Positions 1-5,468 are shown, numbered from the stretch's first letter. The stretch: DNA of 9,537 nucleotides from an uncultured Ruminococcus sp. (GCA_937910385.1 CALEPT010000088.1:1-9537); one strand, 5' to 3'. Notes: generated by a model not told the origin, from the letters alone. A program made the numbers and translations.

Positions 1-580
1 CGTTCCTGTTATCTATCTTGTAGGTCAGGCGAGGAGGTATGAACTCCGTCAGCTTGGATTCTTTACCTACCACGAAGCTGTACAGGTATTTGAAATACTT
101 TTTCACCCATTCAAGCGGCTCGCAGTACCTGTACTTCCGCAGGAACATTGTCGAATATATCGGGCTGCGGTAGTAAAGTCTCAGCTTGCCTTTCTGGTTG
201 GATTTAGCCAGTATATCAATCTTATCAAGTGGAAAGAATGTCTTTACTAACTCATTCACATCAACAATACCACTGTCAGTAAAGATGCTGCCGCGGACGA
301 TAACACGTTCGTTGCGACCAATGTCAGAGCCAGCTATGTCGGGCATGATACCGAGCAGACCGTATTTATGCACGAAGTCCAGCACCATTCCATTCTGACC
401 GAGATTGTTCTCTGTCAGGTACTTGCCGAGGTTCAATGCGTCGGTTATCATTGTGTTTTCACTTTTTATGGGATCATACACCGAGCCGTAATCGCACGGA
501 ACAATGTACTCCGTTCCGTTTATGCGCTGTATTTCATATCTTGTATTCCTATACCAATGGCTTACTAATAGCTGTTCCAT
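1..580 (-). CDS. Unrecognised protein, partial (runs off window edge)
   Basis: An open frame of 193 codons without a stop runs from ATG at 580 to the left edge, so the C-terminus is missing. The start is well supported: a GGAGG ribosome site lies just upstream of the ATG, and a consensus promoter lies at 632-660. The protein begins MEQLLVSHWYRNTRYEIQ and contains FVHKYGLLGIMPDI around residues 70-83 and a Tyr/Lys-rich stretch (KKYFKYLYSF) near residue 170. There is no signal peptide and no clear membrane segment. I do not recognise the family and assign no function. It is a separate unit from the nitrogenase-like operon, from which the terminator at 669-707 divides it. Gene reality is well supported; function is unknown. 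Confidence 0.8.
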   Translation of the reverse strand, partial: MEQLLVSHWYRNTRYEIQRINGTEYIVPCDYGSVYDPIKSENTMITDALNLGKYLTENNLGQNGMVLDFVHKYGLLGIMPDIAGSDIGRNERVIVRGSIFTDSGIVDVNELVKTFFPLDKIDILAKSNQKGKLRLYYRSPIYSTMFLRKYRYCEPLEWVKKYFKYLYSFVVGKESKLTEFIPPRLTYKIDNRN

Positions 581-631
581 ATTCTCCTCCAGTAATTATA
601 CTAAACCCGAATCATATTACTTATTAATTGT

Positions 632-660
632 ATTTTAACACGCAGTTTTATGATTGTCAA
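632..660 (-). promoter_or_regulatory. Sigma-70-type promoter of the edge gene
   Basis: Read on the minus strand, TTGACA (660-655) and TAAAAT (637-632) are separated by exactly 17 bases. The ATG of the edge gene follows about 50 bases downstream with a good ribosome site between, so the promoter very probably drives that gene. Confidence 0.8.
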
Positions 661-664
661 GCTA

Positions 665-707
665 TAAAAAACTCCGCCCGAACCTAATGGAAGTTCAGGC
701 GGAGTTT
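665..707 (-). terminator. Rho-independent terminator
   Basis: AAACTCCGCC (669-678) pairs with GGCGGAGTTT (698-707). One mismatch follows, then GAAC/GTTC (680-683 with 693-696), with a 9-base loop. On the minus strand the stem runs into a T tract (complement of the A run at 666-671). It begins just after the stop codon of the minus-strand ORF at 709, so it ends that unit. Confidence 0.85.
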
Positions 708-708
708 A

Positions 709-849
709 TTATTCTTCATTATCAGTTACGATATAATCTTTAGAAACTGTTTCGGGATGAAACACCACAATCCCTGTTTCTGTACTAATGAAATACATAT
801 CATTTTCAAACAGCTTTCTAAGAAAGCTAATGGAACTTTTTATTATCAT
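709..849 (-). CDS. Small hypothetical protein (46 aa)
   Basis: The chosen ATG at 849 has AAAAAGGTG six bases upstream. An alternative in-frame ATG at 900 would give 63 aa and would overlap, as ATGA, the stop of the second reading frame of the upstream peptide ORF (897-1002), suggesting translational coupling. The 46-aa product contains ISFLRKLFENDMYFISTE and ends in an acidic tail (IVTDNEE). It sits between the peptide ORF and the terminator at 669-707, probably as the last cistron of the unit started at 1036-1065. I recognise no family. The segment VVFHPET resembles VLFHPET in the nearby DUF1858 protein, also at DNA level (14 of 16 bases), which may be chance or a small duplication. A degraded gene end is equally possible. 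Confidence 0.35.
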   Translation of the reverse strand: MIIKSSISFLRKLFENDMYFISTETGIVVFHPETVSKDYIVTDNEE

Positions 850-896
850 AACCAACACCTTTTTATAATTCTTATGGCACATATTATTACGGAAGG

Positions 897-1002
897 TCAT
901 TTTAGAACGTTCAGTTCAACATCGTCCGGCTTTCCACATCCACTCTGTACAAATGAGCACTGAGTGGAAAATGTGCTGCATGGAATTCTTACTTGTTACC
1001 AT
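897..1002 (-). pseudogene. Small Cys-containing peptide ORF, apparently frameshifted
   Basis: A promoter (1036-1065) and a strong ribosome site (AAGGAG, 8 bases before ATG) point to a start at 1002. The frame from that ATG gives only 28 residues (MVTSKNSMQHIFHSV... ending in KAGRC) and stops at 916. Another frame over the same DNA reads CSFVQSGCGKPDDVELNVLK, looks more protein-like, has no normal start codon of its own and stops at 897 overlapping a downstream ATG. I infer one peptide of about 34 residues broken by a single indel, or simply a 28-aa leader peptide. No family is recognised. The start codon lies inside an inverted repeat. Confidence 0.35.
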
Positions 1003-1010
1003 TTGTACAG
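945..1010 (-). promoter_or_regulatory. Inverted repeat enclosing a start codon
   Basis: CTGTACAAATG (945-955) and CATTTGTACAG (1000-1010) are perfect 11-bp inverted repeats with 44 bases between. An inner stem AGCAC/GTGCT (956-960 with 973-977) stacks inside. On the minus-strand RNA the upstream arm contains the ATG at 1002 and bases next to its ribosome site, so folding would hide the translation start. Regulation is inferred. Confidence 0.55.
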
Positions 1011-1035
1011 CTCCTTTCCTGTGTGGTATGTATAT

Positions 1036-1065
1036 ATTATAACCTGTTTTTTACAATTTGTCCAA
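1036..1065 (-). promoter_or_regulatory. Promoter of the small-peptide unit
   Basis: On the minus strand TTGGAC (1065-1060) and TATAAT (1041-1036) are 18 bases apart. About 30 bases later comes the AAGGAG ribosome site and the ATG at 1002. The promoter lies between the DUF1858 gene and the peptide ORF, so the latter can be expressed independently of the nitrogenase-like operon. Confidence 0.65.
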
Positions 1066-1100
1066 TCCGAATGTTTTATCGAAAGCTATAAAACAGGTTA
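1040..1100. repeat. 11-bp inverted repeat overlapping a -10 box and a stop codon
   Basis: TAACCTGTTTT (1040-1050) and AAAACAGGTTA (1090-1100) are exact reverse complements separated by 39 bases. One arm touches the minus-strand -10 box; the other contains the stop codon of the DUF1858 gene. It could be an operator or a weak terminator; neither can be chosen from sequence. Confidence 0.5.
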
Positions 1101-1328
1101 AATACTGTCAGATCTTATTATAGTATTAAGCTGTGCAACGAGGTTTTCAGCATCAAGTCCGTGAGCTTCTGCCGCTTCGCTGATAGTTTCAACTCCCGAT
1201 GAGGGACAGCCGAGACAGTGAAGACCGATACTGAACAGCAGCTCTGCTGTTTCAGGGTGAAAGAGAACAAGGTCACCGATATTTGTATCGGGAGTTACTG
1301 TCTTAACTCTGTCGATATCTATTTTCAT
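1098..1328 (-). CDS. DUF1858 domain protein
   Basis: This intact 76-aa protein matches the DUF1858 family, small domains found alone or fused to redox and hybrid-cluster-type proteins, with a Cys pair in a conserved loop. The signature is HCLGCPSSGVETISEAAEAH (residues about 37-56), preceded by a helical stretch NIGDLVLFHPETAELLFSIG. The two Cys of HCLGCP are probably redox or metal ligands; no reaction is established. The ATG at 1328 has AGGTG five bases upstream. It is the last gene of the nitrogenase-like cluster, 8 bases after the NifB-like remnant, and the only gene there without a visible lesion. Cytoplasmic; no signal peptide. Confidence 0.85.
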   Translation of the reverse strand: MKIDIDRVKTVTPDTNIGDLVLFHPETAELLFSIGLHCLGCPSSGVETISEAAEAHGLDAENLVAQLNTIIRSDSI

Positions 1329-1336
1329 TGCACACC

Positions 1337-1630
1337 TCAGATATGATAGTTATTTTCCTTGATAGAATCAAAAAGACCGTATTCAAAGAGTATCTCTTCA
1401 AGGCGCTCCTGTGTTAGCGGCTTAGGGATAACGTCAATAGCTTCCTCAGGTTTTATCACCGTTGAAGTCACACCTGGACGCTTCTCGTAGTCGTTGATGC
1501 GTCTGTCGCAGAAGCGGCACTCAATATTGCAGGTGGGACTTATGGGAAGATGTATCCTGCCGGTTGTCCCCTTCTTCCCCCTTGCATAGCATGGGTGCTT
1601 ATCGGTCAGTTCTTCGTAGGATATCGCCAT
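1337..1630 (-). pseudogene. nifB-like: NifB-like radical SAM protein, internally deleted
   Basis: NifB-family radical SAM enzymes build the carbide-containing iron-sulfur precursor of nitrogenase cofactors, using SAM and a [4Fe-4S] cluster. The ATG at 1630 follows GGGAGGTGG and overlaps the upstream gene by 25 bases. The N-terminus is typical: HPCY, then GRIHLPISPTCNIECRFCDR with the CxxxCxxC cluster motif, then RPGVTS and PEEA. At about residue 67, where the family continues into the SAM-binding barrel, the sequence jumps to a short tail, PKPLTQERLEEILFEYGLF, and stops at 97 residues. Nearly the whole barrel (roughly 200 residues) is missing, so the product cannot be a working enzyme. I infer an in-frame internal deletion; the tail may be the original C-terminus or that of a lost downstream gene. 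Confidence 0.8.
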
Positions 1631-1976
1631 TTGTCCACCTCCCACAGCTTGTCAGCTATTATTTTTTCGATAAGCGGATCGATGGGGAATGGTGCTTCAT
1701 AGACCGTAAGTCCGCGGCTTTCGCGCTGCTGGGATGCACCTGATCCAATCTTTGCCACAAGTACCGCATGAACATCGCTGAGTACATCTATCACATTGTC
1801 AAATGACGAGTCATTATGAAAATGCCCCTGACAGACACGCCCCACATCTCTTGTACCTATAAATTTGTGTTTTCTGTTTCAGCATTAAGTTCAATTATAT
1901 GAAATCTCTCTGCATGACCGAAATGCTGATTGACAACGATACCATCGGTAGAAGCGACAGCTATTCTGTACGCCAT
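1606..1976 (-). pseudogene. NifX/NifB-C-like cofactor-binding protein, frameshifted
   Basis: The family (PF02579: NifX, NafY and the C-terminal domain of NifB) binds nitrogenase cofactor intermediates. ATG at 1976 has AGAGGTG seven bases upstream and lies 12 bases after the component 1-like stop. The first frame reads MAYRIAVASTDGIVVNQHFG, then HAERFHIIEL, matching the family N-terminus with its QHFGHA motif, but stops at 1857 after 39 residues. Shifting frame at about 1868-1872 resumes the family sequence: KFIGTRDV, VCQGHFHND, VHAVLVAKIGSGASQQ, APFPIDPLIEKI, ending at 1606. One missing base, or two extra, near an A-rich stretch explains the break. Restored length would be about 120 residues, normal for the family. 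A sequencing error is possible, but the neighbouring lesions favour decay. Confidence 0.8.
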
Positions 1977-1988
1977 AATATCACCTCT

Positions 1989-2320
1989 TTATCCCCCTAC
2001 TGCGGCTGAGTATATCCTTTCAAGTAGAGTGAAAGCTCCGCGATAACCTATGTAGGTCTTGTTTATGGTAACTTCCTCCGTTGTGGGAGGACCTACCTCT
2101 ATGAGCAGTCCGCCCTTTTCAGCGACAACATCGCTCTCCCATGTTGTACCGAGGATAAGCGGTACTCCCGAACCGAAATCTGCTGTTCTCAAAGATTCTT
2201 CCACAAGATAACCGTCCTCGATGAATTCAGGCTCGACCGAAACACCTTCTGCGGTATTGTGGAAGTATTCAGTTATTTTCTCCCTGTATCTCGGCGGAGG
2301 ATTGTCCGTGATTATCACAA
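1989..2320 (-). pseudogene. Nitrogenase component 1-like protein, C-terminal fragment
   Basis: About 110 C-terminal residues of a NifD/NifK-type (oxidoreductase/nitrogenase component 1) protein are present. Recognisable blocks are VVIITDNPPPRYREKI at the start of the fragment, then VPLILGTTWESDVV, and close to the end TYIGYRGAFTLLERIY, the family's usual final motif. The first ~300 or more residues, including any cluster-ligand cysteines, are absent: upstream of about 2320 the sequence changes to the plus-strand DUF3987 gene. The long open minus frame continuing to 2885 is antisense to that gene and is not protein. Whether this belonged to a true nitrogenase or to a nitrogenase-like enzyme of another pathway, for example sulfur salvage, cannot be told from the fragment. 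Confidence 0.85.
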
Positions 2321-2855
2321 CGACAAGGAGAAGTATCTCCACTTCGACCACAAGGCTTACAGCGAGTTTGTGGACTACTACAACAACTATATCGAACCTC
2401 AGCTTGTCACCGATATGGCTTTCTGCAAGGACTGGGGCGGAAAATATCACGGACTTATCCTGCGTTTGTGCGGTATAATTCACTGTATCAAGTGTGCGCT
2501 GAACGGCTGTGACCCTGTTGAAGTCCGTGTGGATATAGACACGTTTTGCAACGCCATTGAGATAGGCGAGTATTTCAGAGAGCAGGCGATATATGCTTAC
2601 AGCTTGGGTGATACCGACTTCGCCACTGTTAAGGCTGAACGTGTCCTCGGCAAGATACGCTCCAAGCACATCACGAACATCAGGCAGAATGATCTGTACA
2701 AGCTGTGCCGATGCACACTGTTCAAAAACGCCGCCGACTTCGCTGAGACAATGGAGATGCTGGAGGAATACAACTATATCGTCCGCACCACGAGCAAGGG
2801 AGCGAACAACAAAACAATGACTGATGTGATCGTCAACCCGAATATTTACAGATGA
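2313..2855 (+). pseudogene. DUF3987 (YfjI-like) protein, C-terminal fragment
   Basis: About 180 C-terminal residues of a DUF3987 protein, a family common in phages and mobilizable elements and thought to act with replication (P-loop helicase/primase-like). Visible here are FDHKAYSEFVDYYNNYIEP, then WGGKYHGLILRLCGIIHCI, the family's conserved helix, and a C-terminal winged-helix-like region (LYKLCRCTLFKNAADF, then MLEEYNYIVR). The ATPase half, including any Walker motifs, is missing: sequence upstream of 2313 is nitrogenase-like on the other strand. An ATG at 2259 in the same frame lies in that foreign DNA and has no ribosome site, so it is not a credible start. The helix-turn-helix gene follows after about 100 bases. 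Confidence 0.7.
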
Positions 2856-2872
2856 TGAAATCTGTACTTTCC

Positions 2873-2903
2873 GCATTTTGCACACTTTGTAACTGCAAAA
2901 TGC
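2873..2903. repeat. 10-bp inverted repeat upstream of the HTH gene
   Basis: GCATTTTGCA (2873-2882) and TGCAAAATGC (2894-2903) are perfect inverted repeats with an 11-base loop. A related motif, TCAAAATGTC, follows directly at 2904-2913. There is no T run, so an operator for the next gene's DNA-binding product is more likely than a terminator (inference). Confidence 0.5.
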
Positions 2904-2954
2904 TCAAAATGTCCAAAGTTCATAAAACACAAACCGTAGAAAGAGGTTTAATAT

Positions 2955-3251
2955 ATAACTACAACACAGAAAAAAGAGATCGTAGACAACATTCTGGAGC
3001 TGCTCATTCAGCTCACCGAGGACGGGGAGAACTCCGCTCCGCAGACCGCCAAAGCACCGACCGTCGATAAGGTCGAGATGCTGACTATCAAGGAGAGCGC
3101 CGCACTCATCAGCGGTCTTTCCGAGCACACCGTCCGTCAGCTTGTGAAGCAGGGCAAGGTCAAGTCCGTCCGCACCGGCGAGGGCAGGAACGGAAAAATC
3201 CTTGTGAACAAGGCTGACCTGATCGCCTATTTCAACGGAAAGGGGGTGTGA
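2955..3251 (+). CDS. Helix-turn-helix (excisionase-type) DNA-binding protein
   Basis: The frame ends at TGA 3249-3251 and encodes an HTH_17/MerR-like winged domain typical of excisionase-like regulators: LTIKESAALISGLSEHTVRQ, then LVKQGKVKSVRTGEG and KILVNKADLIAYF. N-terminal to it, EIVDNILELLIQL is an amphipathic helix in the same frame that should belong to the protein. The frame is closed by TAA at 2949, and the only start at the right distance (8 bases) from GAAAGAGG (2939-2946) is ATA at 2955, giving 98 residues; the first ATG is at 3078 and would leave 57 residues. Either a rare ATA start or a mutated ATG is implied. It precedes the 60-aa ORF by three bases and probably shares its mRNA. 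Confidence 0.75.
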   Translation: MTTTQKKEIVDNILELLIQLTEDGENSAPQTAKAPTVDKVEMLTIKESAALISGLSEHTVRQLVKQGKVKSVRTGEGRNGKILVNKADLIAYFNGKGV

Positions 3252-3254
3252 AAA

Positions 3255-3437
3255 ATGGTCGATATGAAAAAGGTAGAAACGCTGACTTCTATCCTTGAAG
3301 AAAGAAGCGGTCTTGATGTGCGTGAAGCTGTTGCTCGCAACATTCACTACCTCGACGGATATGAGAGTTATCTCTATCGTGATGTGATAAAGTATCTGCT
3401 CGAAACTTTCGATGTTGAGGAGGAGCCGCCGTTCTGA
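3255..3437 (+). CDS. Small hypothetical element protein (60 aa)
   Basis: ATG at 3255 lies three bases after the stop of the helix-turn-helix gene, with AAAGGGGGTG immediately upstream, so translation is probably coupled. The 60-residue product (MVDMKKVETLTSILEERSGL..., ending DVEEEPPF) is charged and probably helical, with no cysteine, signal peptide or membrane segment. It resembles small accessory ORFs between the excisionase-like gene and the relaxase of mobilizable elements, but I know no function. The hairpin-rich, non-coding region begins right after its stop. Gene reality is supported by spacing and ribosome site. Confidence 0.65.
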   Translation: MVDMKKVETLTSILEERSGLDVREAVARNIHYLDGYESYLYRDVIKYLLETFDVEEEPPF

Positions 3438-3454
3438 TTCAGGAAATCGAACTT

Positions 3455-3527
3455 GCTCATTTTTGAGCGGGTTCACTTCATCAAAATCTCCATAGGCTAT
3501 TACTCATTTTTGAGTAAAACTCGTGTG
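3455..3527 (+). other. oriT: Candidate oriT: twin hairpins plus GTGTG
   Basis: Two hairpins share the core CTCATTTTTGAG: GCTCA/TGAGC (3455-3468) and TTACTCA/TGAGTAA (3500-3517), each with a TTTT loop. The second is followed after five bases by GTGTG (3523-3527). The MobV prototype pMV158 has a 7-bp hairpin with a 4-base loop followed closely by TAGTGTG, cut after its last G (established knowledge). The match in architecture, upstream of a MobV-type relaxase gene, suggests a nick near 3527 (inference). TCAAAATC (3481-3488) and GATTTTGA (3529-3536) flank the second hairpin as inverted repeats. Confidence 0.5.
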
Positions 3528-3580
3528 ATGATTTTGAAAAAATGTAATGCGGAATTTTGAATAAATGTACCCACATTTTC

Positions 3581-3798
3581 GGCTGCTCCGACAGCCGTTC
3601 TTCTCCCGTAAGGGATAGCCCCGCAGGGCGGAGTAGTTCTTGTGGCGGTCTGATGCTGCCGCAAGTACTACGGAGTTACAAGAGGCGCTCTGCACCCTTG
3701 TAATCGCTGCTCCGCAGCTTTTTTCCTGCGACCATCTCTTGTGTCGTTCAGGAAAAATTTGCCCGTCAGGGCTGGCGATAGCCCTTCCGCCTCAGCGG
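3581..3798 (+). other. Hairpin-dense non-coding region upstream of the relaxase
   Basis: Six or more stems follow one another: GGCTG/CAGCC (3581-3596); a 14-bp arm pair GTAGTTCTTGTGGC with GCCGCAAGTACTAC (3633-3646, 3658-3671; one mismatch, one wobble); TTACAAG/CTTGTAA (3676-3703); a terminator (3706-3724); TTTTCCTG/CAGGAAAA (3721-3728, 3749-3756) with inner CGAC/GTCG; AGGGCT/AGCCCT (3768-3785); CCGC/GCGG (3787-3798). No credible gene fits here. The region may form part of the transfer origin or a structured leader of the relaxase mRNA. Confidence 0.5.
3706..3724 (+). terminator. Short intrinsic terminator-like hairpin
   Basis: GCTGC, a TCC loop, GCAGC and then six T. It would end plus-strand transcripts from the HTH/60-aa unit before the relaxase gene, or act as an attenuator. 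The stem is short (5 bp) but GC-rich. Confidence 0.5.
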
Positions 3799-3830
3799 TC
3801 ATGAACGGAGTTGATGCCTATGATTTTTTG

Positions 3831-3865
3831 ATTGGATTTCGTAGAGAGAAAGAAGTAAATCCAAT
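3831..3865 (+). promoter_or_regulatory. 9-bp inverted repeat reaching the relaxase start codon
   Basis: ATTGGATTT (3831-3839) and AAATCCAAT (3857-3865) are perfect inverted repeats with 17 bases between. The loop holds the purine-rich ribosome site and the right arm ends in the first two bases of the ATG at 3864. Folding or protein binding would block translation or transcription of the relaxase (inference). Confidence 0.5.
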
Positions 3866-5132
3866 GAACAAGAAAGGCGAAACTATGAAAGAAAAAAGAA
3901 TCTCATTCGGTCAGGGACACGGCTCTCTGGCTCACAACAATAGAGAGTTCGTGGCGGCAAATGTTGACCCCCTCAGGACTCCAAATAATGTGATCTTTGT
4001 ACAGCAGCCGATTGCAGAAGCATACGACCAGCTTTTCAGGGAATCCACCGAGCGTTATAATGCCCGTCAGAAAAGAAATGACCGTATGATACATGGCAGC
4101 TACTACGAACACCTTTTCGGTGTGAAGCCCTGCAACACTGTCCGCACTGCTGCCGACAAACGCAAGAGTTTTTATGAGGACGTTGTTCAGATCGGAAAGA
4201 TGGAAGATTCGGGTTACGGCACTGAGGACTTTCAGCTTGTGGCTGACTGCCTGAAAGAGTACATGGAAGGTTTCCAGAATCGCAACCCGAACTTCTACGT
4301 TTTTAACGCCGTCCTGCACATGGACGAGGCAACTCCCCATTTGCACATCGACTACATTCCTGTCGGTCACTACAAGCGAGGACAGGACGTTCAGAACGGT
4401 ATCGCTCAGGCTCTCAAAGAGATGGGTTACGGCGAGGGCAAGCAGGCTATTGCCCGTTGGCGAGCTGCTGAGGTGGAAGTACTGAATAAAATCTGCCTTG
4501 AACATGGTATCCAGCCCCTTGCTCCCGAAAAGGCGAGAGGAACACTGGAGATACCTGAGTATAAAGAGAAACGCAGGCAGGCTGACGAGCTGGCGGTGCA
4601 GAATGCTCAGGCAGAAGCGGAGCTTTCCAAAAAGGTGGAGCAGATAAACAGAGCGTTGAAATATCTGCCTGACCTTCACAAGAACGAAAAGGCTGAACAT
4701 GAATTCCTTGTAGCTGTATCCGAGCTGCAAGATATGCTGAAAAGCAGTATGTCCATTCTCAGAAACAAGGATTCGATCATCAGCCGCATCGAAACTCTGG
4801 AAAGTCTTACAAAAAAGGCTATGGACAAGCGCGACAAGGCTGACCTCACCATTTATGACCTGCGTCAGCGTGGTGAAGAAGTTACTGCCGAACTTGATGA
4901 TGCTCTTGATAAGCTGAAAGCGATAAGATCTGAGAAATCGCAGCTTTCCTCTGAACTGCAAACCGTCAAGGCTGAGAACACGGAGTACAGAGAGATACTT
5001 GCTACGCTTGAAAGGATAGCACCCACTATTCTCAGGCAGGCGAAAGAAATGCTTTGGGAGCAACAGAGAGAGCAGGCACAACAAATAGAATACCAGCCCA
5101 CCAAAAAGAAAAAATCGTTGGGACTGGAATAA
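3864..5132 (+). CDS. mobV-like: MobV/Mob_Pre-family relaxase
   Basis: A conjugative relaxase of the Mob_Pre (PF01076, MobV) family, which nicks oriT, stays bound to the strand and allows mobilization by a co-resident conjugation system. From ATG 3864 the protein has 422 residues. Motif I is HNNRE (residues 24-28), followed by RTPNNVIF. The metal-binding motif HMDEATPHLHIDYIPV is at residues 152-167, with H152, H159 and H161 as likely ligands. After about residue 230 come long charged coiled-coil stretches (for example ADELAVQNAQAEAELSKKVE) and a basic tail KKKK. ATG 3864 follows a purine-rich stretch; ATG 3885 is a possible start, while the upstream frame from GTG 3741 runs through hairpins and is rejected. 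No type IV secretion genes are visible, so transfer would depend on a helper. Confidence 0.92.
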   Translation: MNKKGETMKEKRISFGQGHGSLAHNNREFVAANVDPLRTPNNVIFVQQPIAEAYDQLFRESTERYNARQKRNDRMIHGSYYEHLFGVKPCNTVRTAADKRKSFYEDVVQIGKMEDSGYGTEDFQLVADCLKEYMEGFQNRNPNFYVFNAVLHMDEATPHLHIDYIPVGHYKRGQDVQNGIAQALKEMGYGEGKQAIARWRAAEVEVLNKICLEHGIQPLAPEKARGTLEIPEYKEKRRQADELAVQNAQAEAELSKKVEQINRALKYLPDLHKNEKAEHEFLVAVSELQDMLKSSMSILRNKDSIISRIETLESLTKKAMDKRDKADLTIYDLRQRGEEVTAELDDALDKLKAIRSEKSQLSSELQTVKAENTEYREILATLERIAPTILRQAKEMLWEQQREQAQQIEYQPTKKKKSLGLE

Positions 5133-5183
5133 CATATAAACAAGATAGAAAGCAGGGGAAGTACCTGCTATGAGGAGAACAAC

Positions 5184-5372
5184 ATGAATAATAAGACTTT
5201 GCAGGAGATGAACGATGTATACAAAGATTGCCCCGTGAGGACTTCGGAGTACACCATTGACGGAAAGAAATATATCGTCAATAGTCACTTCGTAGGTGCA
5301 AAGGAGCTTGATGATGTGCTGTATCGTATTGCCTTTGAACAGGCAATAGACGAGGTTTTGAAAACGGCATAA
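5184..5372 (+). CDS. tnpW-like: TnpW-like small element protein
   Basis: A 62-residue protein with the pattern R-x-SEYTIDGKKYIVNSHF followed by a C-terminal helix (DDVLYRIAFEQAIDEVLKT). This matches the TnpW family (PF14202), small proteins of Tn4451-like mobilizable transposons whose role is not established. The ATG at 5184 follows GAGGAG with good spacing. It lies 51 bases after the relaxase stop, probably in the same transcript, and just before the palindromic promoter of the recombinase. Its place between relaxase and recombinase fits a modular element. Assignment is by recalled motif only. Confidence 0.7.
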   Translation: MNNKTLQEMNDVYKDCPVRTSEYTIDGKKYIVNSHFVGAKELDDVLYRIAFEQAIDEVLKTA

Positions 5373-5398
5373 ACATACGGAAAGTTACGAAAAAAGGC

Positions 5399-5427
5399 TT
5401 GCCAAATTCGACGTTATGCGCTATAAT
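5399..5427 (+). promoter_or_regulatory. Promoter of the serine recombinase gene
   Basis: TTGCCA (5399-5404) and TATAAT (5422-5427) are 17 bases apart. The recombinase ribosome site GAAAGGAG (5456-5463) follows about 30 bases downstream. The recombinase therefore has its own near-consensus promoter, separate from the relaxase transcript. Confidence 0.8.
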
Positions 5428-5445
5428 GATAATGTCGAATTTGGC
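5401..5445. repeat. Large inverted repeat spanning the recombinase promoter
   Basis: GCCAAATTCGAC (5401-5412) and GTCGAATTTGGC (5434-5445) are perfect 12-bp inverted repeats. They extend inward with GTTAT/ATAAT (one G-T wobble) to 17 paired bases around an 11-base loop. The left arm overlaps the -35 box and the right arm lies just past the -10 box around the expected transcription start, which is the layout of an operator for a dimeric repressor or of a 5' RNA hairpin. Confidence 0.75.
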
Positions 5446-5468
5446 TGCTTTGTTTGAAAGGAGTTGCT

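Noticed and set aside
1989..2885. 298-codon minus-strand open frame
   Set aside because: Only the part from about 2320 down to 1989 matches a nitrogenase-like protein. The rest is antisense to the DUF3987 fragment and low-complexity (Val-rich).
3504..3695. Minus-strand ORF across the hairpin region
   Set aside because: It follows inverted repeats and shows no ribosome site or domain; the structures explain the region better.
3741..3863. N-terminal extension of the relaxase from GTG 3741
   Set aside because: It runs through hairpins, lacks a ribosome site and does not resemble the family N-terminus.
3903..5288. 461-codon minus-strand open frame opposite the relaxase
   Set aside because: The plus strand carries clear Mob_Pre motifs; the antisense frame is a codon-bias shadow with no recognisable domain.
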